Below, in pieces: positions 26,712 through 36,117 of a stretch of DNA of 64,000 nucleotides. A model generated the notes under the pieces. That model had not been told where the DNA came from, searched no databases, and saw only the letters and a list, made by a program, of their open reading frames with translations. The DNA comes from Rhodoblastus sp963748385 (GTDB lineage: Bacteria > Pseudomonadota > Alphaproteobacteria > Rhizobiales > Beijerinckiaceae), in NCBI GenBank assembly GCA_963748385.1, contig CAVVIQ010000020.1:1-64000 (forward strand), read 5' to 3'. The position numbers and the translations under genes were made by a program. Every line of letters starts with the position of its first letter. Positions within the stretch are counted from its first letter, which is position 1.

Positions 26712-27797
26712 TCAAGCGCCCAGTCGATCGAGCCCCTTCCCGGCCAGCGCCATATAGCGCGCGGCCAGGGGCTCCCATCTGTCCGGCTGGCGCGGCGCGG
26801 GGTCGAGCAGGTGCGCGAGCGACAAGCGCATGCGCAACAGACCCTTGCGGGCGAAATGGAGATGGAACAGGCCGAAGGGCGGCGCCTCGCCCATTTGCCG
26901 CATGATCCGTGCGAACAGGTCCGGCCCCAGGTCCGGCGCGCCCAGCAGCTCGCATTCCAGGGCGAGAAAGGCGATCTCCTCGACGGGATCGGCCAGGCGC
27001 AGATCGGCGCTGAATTCAAGGCAATCGAAAATGTCGACGCCATCGGCGAAGCAGATGTGTTCGGGCCGCAGGTCGCCGTGGCCGTCGACCAGCCGGCGCT
27101 CCTGCGCCCGTGACTCCAGCAGCGTCCTGGCGCCGTTCAGCGCGGCGTCCATCCGATCGAGGACGACGGGGACCCGTCCATGGTCGACGGTGAAACGCCG
27201 TCGCGTCAGCAGCGCCCGGTTCTCGGCCTGCTCATCGCGCAATCGCCGGAAATAAAGGCCGCCTGAAAGGTCGCCATGCGTCGCGCCGCGAAAAAAGGTC
27301 GCGAGGCGGGAGGCTAGACGTTCGGCCTTTTCCTCTTCAAGCGGGCCCGACGCGAGCAGTCGGTCGAGCATCAGCGCCTCGGGCAGACGCCGCATCACGA
27401 CAAGCCATTCGACCGCTTCGCCCTCGCCCCCGAGGCTCAGGGCGCCTGAAGGCGTGAGCGCCAACGGCGTCACGCCCAGATAGACATCCGGGGCCAGACG
27501 CCGGTTGAGCGCCGCCTCGGCAAGGCAATTCGACTTCCGGGCCGCCAGCGTCGTGAAATTCAGGAGAGGCAGTTCGACGGGTTTCTTGAGCTTGTAAACC
27601 CGGTCGCCGACGAGAAAGACGTACGACATGTGGGTTTCGACGACTTCGACGCTTTTCCCGGCCTCGCCATAAGCAGAAGGGTCGCCGAGGAACCGGACCT
27701 TTTCCGCGAGGCTGACCAGATCATCGGAGACGCCCCCGGCGCTTGCCTGTGAAAAATCTACCGTCAACAGTCGAACTCCGGCGCCGAAACGGCGCAT
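26712..27797 (-). CDS. Aminoglycoside phosphotransferase-like kinase (COG2187 type)
   Basis: The 361-residue protein has the small-molecule kinase fold: THMSYVFLVGDRVYKLKKPV (ATP-binding lysine region) near the N-terminus and the catalytic loop DGHGDLRPEHICF followed by IFDCLEFS (metal-binding Asp). COG2187 proteins often carry a second P-loop kinase domain, which is missing here. The start at 27797 has GGAGGG before it; ATG 27824 lacks one. It is convergent to the PRPP synthase gene and divergent from the phosphoribosyltransferase gene. The substrate is unknown. Confidence 0.85.
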   Translation of the reverse strand: MRRFGAGVRLLTVDFSQASAGGVSDDLVSLAEKVRFLGDPSAYGEAGKSVEVVETHMSYVFLVGDRVYKLKKPVELPLLNFTTLAARKSNCLAEAALNRRLAPDVYLGVTPLALTPSGALSLGGEGEAVEWLVVMRRLPEALMLDRLLASGPLEEEKAERLASRLATFFRGATHGDLSGGLYFRRLRDEQAENRALLTRRRFTVDHGRVPVVLDRMDAALNGARTLLESRAQERRLVDGHGDLRPEHICFADGVDIFDCLEFSADLRLADPVEEIAFLALECELLGAPDLGPDLFARIMRQMGEAPPFGLFHLHFARKGLLRMRLSLAHLLDPAPRQPDRWEPLAARYMALAGKGLDRLGA

Positions 27798-27939
27798 TTT
27801 CCGCCCTCCGACGCCATCGGGCAAGCGTCCGTTCGCCGCCTGGGGCCGGCAAAAGATTGGAGCAGGGCGAGCCGAAACGGATTTTCATCGCGCCAAGGGC
27901 GACGGCGAGGCATAATATCGACATCGCATGGAGGAGCGC

Positions 27940-28593
27940 ATGCCATTTCGCGACAGGTCGGACGCCGGAAAGAAACTGGCCCTGGCCCTGCGAGCGCGAC
28001 AAGGCGACGATCCGGTCGTTCTCGCCCTGCCGCGCGGCGGCGTCCCGGTGGCCGCGGAAGTCGCCAAGGCGTTGCGCGCCCCCCTCGATCTCATCCTGGT
28101 GCGCAAGATCGGCGCGCCGATGTACCCCGAGCTGGCCATGGGGGCCGTTGTCGACGGCGGCGCGCCGGTCATCGTTCGCAATGACGTCGTCATCGGCGAG
28201 TTCGGGATCGACGAAGCCGAATTCAAGCAGGCCTGCGATCGGGAGCTTGCGGAAATCGCGCGGCGCCGGCGGCTGTACCTTGGGAATCGCGCCCCGATCG
28301 ACGTGAAGAACCGCCTGGCGATCGTCGTGGACGACGGGATCGCCACCGGCGCCACGACCAAAGCGGCGCTTCGCGCCATCCGGATGCGAAAGCCCGAAAG
28401 ACTGTTGCTCGCCGTTCCGGTCGCGCCGACCGACACCTTGAGGGAGATGCGCAGGGAAGCCGACGAGGTGGTCTGCCTCGAAGATTATGAATATTTCGGC
28501 GCTGTCGGCGCCTATTACGACGACTTCCGCCAGACCACCGACGAAGAGGTGATCGATACGCTCCAACGGTTCCGGCCGGAGCCGAAGGCGTAA
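27940..28593 (+). CDS. Phosphoribosyltransferase family protein
   Basis: The 217-residue protein belongs to the COG1926-like group, which transfers phosphoribosyl from PRPP to an unknown acceptor. It shows VLALPRGGVPVAAEVAKAL at the start, LVRKIGAPMYPELAMGAV, and the PRPP loop VVDDGIATGATTKAAL. ATG 27940 is preceded by GGAGGA; the ATG at 27928 overlaps that site. It is near the PAS-PRPP synthase gene, so enzyme and PRPP supplier may be co-regulated. Confidence 0.9.
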   Translation: MPFRDRSDAGKKLALALRARQGDDPVVLALPRGGVPVAAEVAKALRAPLDLILVRKIGAPMYPELAMGAVVDGGAPVIVRNDVVIGEFGIDEAEFKQACDRELAEIARRRRLYLGNRAPIDVKNRLAIVVDDGIATGATTKAALRAIRMRKPERLLLAVPVAPTDTLREMRREADEVVCLEDYEYFGAVGAYYDDFRQTTDEEVIDTLQRFRPEPKA

Positions 28594-28599
28594 CAGAGC

Positions 28600-28646
28600 G
28601 ACGAATGAAGCGGCGCATCGGAACGGGCCCCGCCGCTTCATTCGTC
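28600..28646. terminator. Perfect 16-bp stem between convergent genes
   Basis: The arms at 28600-28615 and 28631-28646 are perfectly complementary with a 15-base loop. The hairpin lies just after the phosphoribosyltransferase stop and overlaps the end of the pat-like gene on the other strand. There is no strong T-tract, so it is probably a bidirectional terminator or a barrier to exonucleases. Confidence 0.55.
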
Positions 28647-31324
28647 AAAATATCTTGACCACGTGTTTGACCGCCGGATCTTCCTCCCTTGCGGCGACGC
28701 TAAATCCCAAGCCTGCCACCAGCTCCAGCATGTTCAGATTGTTGGCGAGCACATCGCCTTCCATGCTCTTCAGCCCCTTGGTTCTCGCCACATCGATCAG
28801 CGCTTCCATCAGGCGGTGTCCTATGCCCTTGTGCTGCCAGGCGTCGGCCACAGTCAGGGCGAACTCGCATGAACGCCAGTCGGGGTTGACGACGTAGCGC
28901 GCCACGCCGATTTCGGTTTCGCCATGGTCATCCTCCACCACCGCGATGAGGGCCATTTCGCGGTCGTAGTCGATCTGGGTGAAGCGCGCCAGTTGCTCCG
29001 GGCTCAACTCATGGACCGCGCCAAAGAAGCGGAAATATGCGGGACTCCTCGGACAGGCCGCGCACGAAGGCCAACTCGATTTCCGCATCTTCCGGGCGGA
29101 TCGGGCGGATGATCGGGCTGGTGCCATCGGGCAGGGTCTGGCGGCTCACCAAATAGGTGGGGTAGGGGTGAATCGCCATGTGCCCGTATGGCCCCCGCGC
29201 GGGCTTCGGGTAATCCACCACAATGCGCGCATCCACGGCAATGGCGCCGTTCTCGTCCACGATCAAGGGGTTGATGTCCAGATCGCGGATTTCCGGCAAT
29301 TCGCACACCATTTCCGATACGCGCAACAGCACGTTTTCCAGCGCCGCCATATCGATCGGCGGCATGCGGCGGAATTCTCCGAGCAGCTTCGCGATGCGGG
29401 TGCGGCCGATCATGTTGCGCGCGAGATAGCTGTTGAGCGGCGGCAGCTCAACCGAACGGTCGCCCATGATCTCCACCATCACGCCGCCGGCGCCGAAGGT
29501 CACGACCGGCCCGAAAACCGGATCGGTGGTCACCCCGATCATCAGCTCCCGCCCGTTGGGCCGCCTGATCATCGGCTCGACGACCACGCCGTCCAGCCGG
29601 GCCTGGGGCCGCGCCTTTCGCACCGAGTTGACGATCTGGTGGAAAGCCATTTGCACCGCCTGCGCATTGCCGAGGTTCAGGCGGACGCCGCCGGCGTCGG
29701 ATTTGTGCGTGATGTCGGGCGAATTGATCTTCAGCGCCGCGGGCATGCCCAGCTCCTCCGCGAACAGCAGCGCCTCCCCGGGCGATCGCGCCACCATCGC
29801 GCGCGCGATCGGGATGCGGAAAGCGGCCAGCACCGCCTTGGATTCCATTTCGCTCAGCACGTTGCGGCGCTCGACCAGCGCGGCTTCGATCAGCAGGCGC
29901 GCGCCGTCCGCGTCGGGGGCGGATTCAGGCCCCAGCGGCCCCGGCGCCTGCATGAGCAACCGCTGGTTACGGTAAAAGGTCGAAATATAGGAAAACACTT
30001 CCACGCCCGGCTCGGGCGTTCCGAAACTGGGAATGCGCGCCCTGGCGAAGGCCGCTCGGCTGCTGGCCACCTCCGCGCCGCCCATCCAGCAGGTCAGCAC
30101 CGGCTTGTCGAATTTTTCGGCCAGATCGACGACCGTTTCGGCGACAGCCAGCGGCTCGGTCATGGCCTGTGGCGTCAGGATCACCATCAATCCGTCCACC
30201 GCCGGGTCCTCCAGACAGGCCGCGACCGCGTTTCGATAGCGCTCGGCGGTCGCGTCGCCGATGATGTCGACGGGATTGGCATGCGACCAGGTGGGCGGCA
30301 GGGCCTCGTTCAGCTTCGCCAGCGTGACGTCAGACAGTTCGGCGAGCGCCACGCCGAGATCGTCGGCGCGGTCGCTGGCCATCGCCGCGGGGCCGCCGCC
30401 GTTGGTGACGATGGCCAGACGATTGCCGGTCGGGCGAAATCGCGCGGACAAGGCCTGGGCGGCGGCGAAGAGCTGCACGATGCTGCCGACGCGCACCGCG
30501 CCGGAGCGGCGGATCGCGGCGTCGAACACGTCGTCGGCGCCCACCAGCGCGCCGGTATGGGTCAGCGCCGCCTTCGATCCCGCCTCGTGGCGTCCGACCT
30601 TGACCAGGAACACCGGCTTGACGCGCGCCGCCGCGCGCAGGGCGCTCACGAAGCTGCGCGCATGGCGCACGCCTTCGACATAGAGCAGGATGCTTTTTGT
30701 CTGTGGATCCGACTCCAGATAGTCGAGAATCTCGCCGAAATCGACATCGGCCGTCGAGCCCATGGATATGATGCTGGAAAAGCCGACGTCGTTGGGCAGC
30801 GCCCAGTCCAGAATGGCGGCGCACAAGGCTCCCGATTGGGACACCAGCGCCAGATCGCCCAGTTTGGCGTCATGCTTGCTGAAGGTGGCGTTCAGGCCGA
30901 TCGACGGGCGCATGACGCCCAGGCAGTTCGGCCCGATCAAGCGGACGCCATGCATGCGCGCCCGCTCCAGCGTTTGGCGCTCCAGCTCACGACCGGCGCC
31001 GCCGGCTTCGCCGAAGCCGGCCGACAGGATCACGGCCGCCTTGACCCCGCGCTTGCCGCAGGCCTCGACGATATCCGGCGCCGTCGGCGCCGGCGTGGCG
31101 ATCACCGCCAGATCCACCGGTTGGGGAATTTCGTCGATGCTCGCATAACAGCGGCGCCGCTGAACCTTGGCGCGCCTGGGGTTCACGGCGAACAGCTGGC
31201 CCTGATAGCCGCTGGTCAGCATGTTGCGGAAAATGACGCCGCCGACCGAATCGAGGCGGTCGCTCGCGCCGATGACCGCGACCGAACGGGGCGTGAAAAG
31301 AGGACTCAGATAGTGCTGGCTCAT
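28645..31324 (-). pseudogene. Pat-type protein lysine acetyltransferase (NDP-forming acyl-CoA synthetase + GNAT), apparent frameshift
   Basis: Pat/PatZ enzymes acetylate and switch off acyl-CoA synthetases. From ATG 31324 it reads MSQHYLSPLFTPRSVAVIGA (CoA-binding domain), then ligase and ATP-grasp-like domains (MPAALKINSPDITHKSDAGG) to about residue 770. At about 29038 the frame shifts. The GNAT domain continues in another frame: EESR then YFRFFGAVHELSPEQLARF, EIGVARYVVNPDWRSCEFAL, and HKGIGHRLMEALIDVA (acetyl-CoA loop), ending at 28645. One extra base explains it. As written, the acetyltransferase domain is cut off. Repaired length is about 892 residues, normal for the family. Confidence 0.85.
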
Positions 31325-31486
31325 GTAGAGGGCGGCCGCATTTCAAATATGGCGTACTGACGAGTTCTAGCAGGTTGCCGCGCGATTTCCGACCGGATTG
31401 ACGCGTTCCGACGCAGGATTGCGCGCCGCGGCTCGAAAAACGGCGGAGCGCCAGATGGATTGGCAATCTTGAAACTGGGGAATCTC

Positions 31487-31529
31487 GGGCGCGACAGGTT
31501 TCGAACCTGTGACCCCTACGATGTCAACG
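31487..31529 (-). repeat. Displaced 3' half of tRNA-Val(GAC)
   Basis: This 43-base stretch repeats the 3' half of the intact tRNA-Val at 32126-32200 in the same orientation, from the anticodon loop through the T-arm and acceptor strand. It differs at two loop bases, and the CCA is missing. It has no 5' half. Such a copy is what remains after an element integrates into the tRNA gene. Confidence 0.75.
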
Positions 31530-32125
31530 CATCGCGCCGTTCACGCCACCACAACAAGGCAAAGAACACGGCCCCGCCCAAAAGCCTCGCAAAGGCGGAT
31601 CAGCGGCGTAGCGCCCGAACTGGCGCGTGCGGATCAAGGCAGGCAAGAGGGTTAAAGACGAAGCGATCAGAGCCGGGGCCTGCGCGCCTACGGAAAAACC
31701 TGACGAACGAAGTGGTCGACAGATGCGCTGAAACTGTCCGCCCAGCTTTGGCAGGCCAACAACACGGCTTGTGCGCCACGGGAGTCATTGGCGTAGCCGT
31801 CCGCGACGACGAGCGCGATCAGAAAAAAGAGGATGTAGGAGCTTCTCATGCCAAGAGTGAATCGATCGAAACAGGGATCAGTCGGATGGCTCCAGGTTCG
31901 GACGGGATTTTCCCTCATTTTGCCGCTTTGGACAACGGCGAGTCGGCGGCGAGGCGGAACGCTTGGCGACCATCGGCGATCAGTTTCGGGCAGAAAGCCG
32001 CTCCGACGCGGGGACGCCAAAGTTACCTTGGCTTTCTCCCGACTGCTTTTCCCGCGATTTCCTGGCGATTCCGGCTGCCGACGCAGCAAAATCCTTGGTT
32101 GGCCAGATATCCAATGCGTAGGGAA
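31530..32125. mobile_element. Remnant of an element between two tRNA-Val 3' halves
   Basis: The 596 bases between the tRNA copy and the intact tRNA-Val contain no integrase and no recognisable mobile gene, only one small possible secreted peptide. The layout (intact tRNA, insert, displaced 3' half) is that of a tRNA-integrated element which later lost most of its content. This is inference from the repeat. Confidence 0.5.
31688..31849 (-). CDS. Possible small secreted peptide
   Basis: This 53-codon frame begins MRSSYILFFLIALVVADGYA, a plausible signal peptide or membrane helix, followed by a short soluble tail with one cysteine. No good ribosome site precedes it and I recognise no family. 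It lies inside the tRNA-Val-flanked insert. It may be chance. Confidence 0.3.
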   Translation of the reverse strand: MRSSYILFFLIALVVADGYANDSRGAQAVLLACQSWADSFSASVDHFVRQVFP

Positions 32126-32200
<75 letters not shown>

Positions 32201-32319
32201 GCGCCTGCCGGGACATGTCCCGCCGGCCCGTCAAGGGTGCCGGGTGTATATCGATTCGATTCGGGCGGCGCAAGCCGCCGCTGGCAAAAAGATCGTCGCC
32301 GCTGGCAAAAACCCTTTGG

Positions 32320-32700
32320 TCACGCGGCGAGCAGCCGGGTCACTTCGTTGACCAGATCGCGCAGATGGAAGGGTTTCGACAGCACCTTGGCCTGGCGCGG
32401 GGCCTGGTTGTTCGGGTTGAGCGCCACGGCGGCGAAGCCGGTGATGAACATCACCTTGATGTCGGGATCGAGTTCGGTGGCGCGCCGCGCCAGTTCGATG
32501 CCGTCCATTTCCGGCATGACGATGTCCGTGAGCAGAAGCTCGAACGGCTCCTCGCGCAGCCGATTGTAGGCGTCGAGCCCATTGTCGAAGGAAATCACCG
32601 AATAGCCGGCGTTCTGCAAGGCCTTGACCAGGAAACGGCGCATGTCGTTGTCGTCTTCGGCCAGAAGGATCTTCACCATTGTGTCCATTTGGCGATTCAT
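32320..32700 (-). CDS. cpdR: Response regulator CpdR
   Basis: CpdR is a single-domain receiver that, unphosphorylated, brings ClpXP to its substrates in the alphaproteobacterial CtrA cell-cycle circuit. The 126-residue protein is only a receiver domain: ILLAEDDNDMRRFLVKALQN, phospho-acceptor Asp in LLLTDIVMPEMDGIEL, and KVLSKPFHLRDLVNEV with the conserved Lys. FITGFAAVALNP is a CpdR hallmark. ATG 32700 (MNRQMDT) has GAGGA before it; MVKILLAEDD at 32679 is the minimal start. It is divergent from the N-formylglutamate amidohydrolase gene. Confidence 0.94.
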   Translation of the reverse strand: MNRQMDTMVKILLAEDDNDMRRFLVKALQNAGYSVISFDNGLDAYNRLREEPFELLLTDIVMPEMDGIELARRATELDPDIKVMFITGFAAVALNPNNQAPRQAKVLSKPFHLRDLVNEVTRLLAA

Positions 32701-32881
32701 CTCGTCCTCGTTCTCACCCTTCCGATAAAGCCTCATCGTGGTAAATAACAGGTGAAATTTCAACCAAACGACGCCAGGGTTAAAACGCTTGACGCTGGAC
32801 AATCGCCCGGCGCGGCGTCATCTTTAATATTTGGTGAATTGGCCGGCGTGCGAGGCCGGCTCGGTCGAGGCGGAAATCAAG

Positions 32882-33793
32882 ATGCAGGCTTTCGCGGCCG
32901 ACGCCGCGTGCGGCGGGCCCCTTTGCGAGACGATCGAGCCGGAGCGCCTGACTTCGCCCCTGGTTTTTTCCTCGCCGCATTCCGGCCGCGCCTACGGGTC
33001 GGATTTTCTCGCCGCTTCGGCGCTCGATCTGCAAAGCCTGCGCAGTTCCGAGGACGTGGCGGTGGACGACCTCTTTTCCGCCGCCCCGCTTCATGGCGCG
33101 CCCTTGCTGCGCGCCAATTTTCCCCGGGCCTTTCTCGACGTCAATCGCGAGCCCTATGAACTCGACCCGAAATTGTTCGCCGATCCCCTGCCCGACACCG
33201 CCAACGCCCGCTCGCTGCGCGTCGCCAGCGGGCTCGGCACCATCGCGCGAGTGGTTTCGGAGGGCCGGCCGATCTATCGCGAGCGCATCCCGCTCGCGGA
33301 AGGGCTGGCGCGGATCGAATCCTGCTACAAGCCTTATCACGCCATGCTCGAAGGCCTGCTGGCGCGCGCCGTCGGGAAATTCGGAATCGTCTATCTGGTC
33401 GATTGCCATTCCATGCCCTCGCGCATGCCGACCGGCGATTCACGCCGCCCATTCGAGGCCGTCAACGCCGATTTCGTGATCGGCGACCGCCATGGTTCGA
33501 GCTGCGACCCCGCCTTTTCCCATCGCGTCCATTCCCAGCTCTCTGGCCTTGGCTATCGCGTCGCCCGCAACAAGCCCTATGCCGGCGGCTATATCACCGC
33601 CAGCTACGCCGCCCGCTCGCGCAAGCGCCATGCATTGCAGATCGAGATCAATCGCGCCCTCTATCTCGACGAGACGTCGTTGCAGCCGCTGCCGAGCTAC
33701 GAAAAGCTCAAGGCCGATCTCTCGCGCCTGATCGCCGATCTCGTCGCCCATTTCCCGGCGGTCGGCTCCGTTTGGCGCGCCGCGGCGGAATAG
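32882..33793 (+). CDS. N-formylglutamate amidohydrolase family protein
   Basis: The family hydrolyses N-formyl-L-glutamate (end of histidine breakdown) or related N-acyl amino acids, using a zinc site. The 303-residue product has LVFSSPHSGRAYGSDFL and IVYLVDCHSMPSRMP, metal and substrate segments of the FGase fold, plus NKPYAGGYITASYAARSRKR. No other hut genes are nearby, so the substrate is open. I use ATG 32882 because homology begins soon after; TTG/GTG starts at 32831-32834 would add about 17 residues. Confidence 0.88.
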   Translation: MQAFAADAACGGPLCETIEPERLTSPLVFSSPHSGRAYGSDFLAASALDLQSLRSSEDVAVDDLFSAAPLHGAPLLRANFPRAFLDVNREPYELDPKLFADPLPDTANARSLRVASGLGTIARVVSEGRPIYRERIPLAEGLARIESCYKPYHAMLEGLLARAVGKFGIVYLVDCHSMPSRMPTGDSRRPFEAVNADFVIGDRHGSSCDPAFSHRVHSQLSGLGYRVARNKPYAGGYITASYAARSRKRHALQIEINRALYLDETSLQPLPSYEKLKADLSRLIADLVAHFPAVGSVWRAAAE

Positions 33794-33819
33794 GCCGCAA
33801 GACCAAGGAAGCTGCGATC

Positions 33820-33904
33820 AAAAAAAGACCGCCGACACGATCGTCAGCGGCCCAAGTCAGGGGAGGAAACGCCCGAAGCGGGCGTGCGCGGCAGCGCGCC
33901 GCAC
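33820..33904 (-). ncRNA. suhB/mmgR-type (alpha-r8 family) small RNA
   Basis: Reading the minus strand from about 33904, there is a first hairpin GCGGC/GCCGC, a perfect hairpin CGCCCG-CTT-CGGGCG, an unpaired TTTCCTCCCCTGACTTG (CCUCCC resembles an anti-ribosome-site motif), then a terminator stem GGCCGCTGAC...GTCGGCGGTC ending in seven T's at 33820. About 85 nt fits the suhB/mmgR family, found beside suhB-like inositol-monophosphatase genes in alphaproteobacteria; such a gene starts at 34208 here. In Sinorhizobium mmgR limits polyhydroxybutyrate storage. Family assignment is from memory and layout. Confidence 0.72.
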
Positions 33905-33910
33905 CGCATT

Positions 33911-33939
33911 ATTATGAAGTTGCAGCGCACAAAATACAA
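33911..33939 (-). promoter_or_regulatory. Sigma-70 type promoter of the small RNA
   Basis: On the minus strand TTGTAT (33939-33934) and CATAAT (33916-33911) are separated by exactly 17 bases. The predicted start is at about 33904, fitting the small RNA below it. Confidence 0.65.
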
Positions 33940-34207
33940 GGCCCACAGGCCGCCTTTCCGACGCGGGCCATATTTCGGAGCCTGATTCGGCCGGGCGCGC
34001 GCCGCTGGGCCAATGAAATATCTCCTTGTTCTTGCACGTTAAAGAACGGTAGATCGGATCCCGAACGCTTTTGCCCGGCCTGCGCTTTCGCCGGCGCCGC
34101 GTCATCTCGGAATCCGTCTTGTCAAAGCGCGCCGCCGGACTCGCTTTGACGTCCGCTTCGTGGCATGTCTCGCAAGATTTCAAAGTCGGCCATGGAGGAG
34201 CGGCAAG

Positions 34208-35011
34208 ATGACGGCGGTGGATTTCCTGCCTTTCGTGGACCGTCTGGCGCAGGTTTCGGGGGAAGCGATCATGCCGTTCTTCCGCGCCGCCTTCGCGATG
34301 GAGGACAAATCCGCCGGCGGCGTCTTCGATCCGGTCACCGAAGCCGACCGCGCCGCCGAGGCCGCGATGCGCCGCCTGATCGGCGACACCTTTCCAAATC
34401 ACGGGGTGATCGGCGAGGAATTCGGCGCGGCCGACGAAGACGCCGAATATGTCTGGGTGCTCGACCCGATCGACGGCACCAAGAGTTTTATTTCCGGCCT
34501 GCCCCTGTGGGGCACGTTGATCGGCCTGCTGCACAGGGACGCCCCCTGTTACGGCCTGATGCACCAGCCCTTCACCCGCGAAAAATTCTTCGGCGACGGC
34601 GAGGAGGCGCATTGGACGGGACCGGGCCTGCATGGCGAGCGCGCCACGCGCCGCCTGTTCACCCGTTCCTGCTCCGGGATCGACCGCGCCACCTTGATGA
34701 CGACTTCGCCCAAGCTCATTCCCGAACCGCTGCGCCCGCGATACGACGCTCTGGAGGGCAAAGTCCGCCTGCCGCGCTATGGCGCCGACTGTTACGCCTA
34801 TTGCATGCTCGCCGCCGGTCATGTCGATCTGGTCGTCGAGGCTGGGCTCAATATCTATGACATTGTCGCCTTGATCCCGATCGTGCGTGGCGCCGGCGGG
34901 GTGATCACGACGTGGGACGGCGGCGACCCGACCAAAGGCGGCGCCATCGTCGCCGCCGGCGACAAGCGTGTTCACGAACAGGCCCTGGAGGCGCTGAACG
35001 CCCGCCTTTGA
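34208..35011 (+). CDS. hisN: Inositol monophosphatase family protein, probably histidinol-phosphatase HisN
   Basis: This magnesium-dependent phosphatase would give histidinol from histidinol phosphate. The 267-residue protein has the family metal sites: DPVTEADRAAE, GVIGEEFG, VLDPIDGTKSFISGLPLWG and GLNIYDIVALIPIVRGAGG. The DGTKSFI...LWGTLIG form resembles HisN more than SuhB, but other phosphatase roles are possible. ATG 34208 follows GGAGGAG; the upstream ATG at 34160 has no such site. The adjacent small RNA is convergent in orientation to the gene before it. Confidence 0.86.
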   Translation: MTAVDFLPFVDRLAQVSGEAIMPFFRAAFAMEDKSAGGVFDPVTEADRAAEAAMRRLIGDTFPNHGVIGEEFGAADEDAEYVWVLDPIDGTKSFISGLPLWGTLIGLLHRDAPCYGLMHQPFTREKFFGDGEEAHWTGPGLHGERATRRLFTRSCSGIDRATLMTTSPKLIPEPLRPRYDALEGKVRLPRYGADCYAYCMLAAGHVDLVVEAGLNIYDIVALIPIVRGAGGVITTWDGGDPTKGGAIVAAGDKRVHEQALEALNARL

Positions 35012-35040
35012 CGTCTTTCCGGCCGTCGGTTCCCGTTCGT

Positions 35041-36015
35041 TCACGAGGCGGCGCGCGAGGCCTCGTGCAGGAATCGCTGGCCGGGAATGAAAGCGTCGAA
35101 AGCCGCCCAGAATTCCGACCGGATTTCGGCGCGCTCGGACAGGATTTCATGGCGCGCGTCGCGCAGGACAAGGCAGGACGCCGTTTTCAGCCGCCTGGCG
35201 AAACTTTCGATCGCCGGGGTCGAGACCAGCCTTTCGTCACCGGAAGCGACAAGCAGGATGGGCGCGCGGATGCGCTCGACCTCGCGTTCCGAGGTCAGCC
35301 GCCGCATCAGGTGATAGGCGGCGCAAGCCCAGCCGATGGTCGGGTCGCCGGTCCCGAGCGCGGGCGCAAGATTGAGAACCGCGGCGTTTCGGGCGTAACG
35401 GCGCTGGTCGCCGGTCAGGAGATTGTGGCCGAAGGGCTTGTGATAGGGGGGCCTGCCCCGGCCGCCGGGTATATAGAGACGCGACAGCCCCAGGATGTGG
35501 AAACCGGTGGCGAGGCGCCGGGCCGTCGCCGAGCCCGGGAAGCCGTGAAGGTCGACCATCGGCGCAATGCCGACGATCCGCTCGAAGGCCTCGAAGCCCT
35601 TGTGCGCCGCGCAATGGTCGAGCAGGGCCGCGGCGCCCATCGAATGGGCGAGCGCGAACCACGGCCGGGGACAATCGGGCGTCAGAAGCTGACGGATGAA
35701 GGCGTCGAGATCGCGCCGGAAATCGGTCGAGCGGCGGATGTGGCCCTTGGCGCGATTGCGCAGGAGACGTTGGGAAAGGCCTTGGCCGCGCCAGTCGAAT
35801 GTCGCGACGACAAAGCCGCGCTCGAGCAATTCGCCGATCGTCTCGAAATATTTCTCGATGAATTCCGCCCGCCCCTGAATGAGCGCGACCGTGCCGCGCG
35901 GCTGGCCTTCGGGCCGCCAGAAGGCCGCCCGCAATTCAAGGCCGTCGCTCGTCCTCAGGCCCACGATATTGGCGCCCGGCGGACAACGGTTGGCGGGGGT
36001 GTCGATCAGCTCCAT
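35041..36015 (-). CDS. Alpha/beta hydrolase (lysophospholipase / monoacylglycerol lipase-like)
   Basis: The 324-residue protein has the serine hydrolase triad of the Hydrolase_4 group: nucleophile in LAHSMGAAALLDH, Asp in LVASGDERLVSTPAIESF and His in LRDARHEILSE. RAEFIEKYFETIGELLERGF and FDWRGQGLSQR are typical of lysophospholipase L2-like enzymes. There is no signal peptide, so it is probably cytoplasmic. It converges on hisN, with 29 bases between the stops. Confidence 0.88.
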   Translation of the reverse strand: MELIDTPANRCPPGANIVGLRTSDGLELRAAFWRPEGQPRGTVALIQGRAEFIEKYFETIGELLERGFVVATFDWRGQGLSQRLLRNRAKGHIRRSTDFRRDLDAFIRQLLTPDCPRPWFALAHSMGAAALLDHCAAHKGFEAFERIVGIAPMVDLHGFPGSATARRLATGFHILGLSRLYIPGGRGRPPYHKPFGHNLLTGDQRRYARNAAVLNLAPALGTGDPTIGWACAAYHLMRRLTSEREVERIRAPILLVASGDERLVSTPAIESFARRLKTASCLVLRDARHEILSERAEIRSEFWAAFDAFIPGQRFLHEASRAAS

Positions 36016-36083
36016 GGCGTAATTCTGTAACCGGCGCGGCAGGCCGGCGCAAATGGGCCGCTGTCGTCGGCGGCACGCCGCCC

Positions 36084-36111
36084 CTTGAAAAACGCCAGCC
36101 GGCTTCTATCT
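36084..36111 (+). promoter_or_regulatory. Probable RpoH (sigma-32) promoter of hsp20
   Basis: CTTGAA at 36084-36089 (within CCCCTTGAAA) and CTATCT at 36106-36111 are separated by 16 bases, close to the heat-shock sigma pattern in rhizobia. A start near 36118 would give a 5' leader of about 77 bases. Confidence 0.6.
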
Positions 36112-36117
36112 CCGTGA

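Noticed and set aside
20346..28593. FNR/FixK boxes in the stress cluster
   Set aside because: I looked for TTGAT-N4-ATCAA in the gaps and found none close enough.
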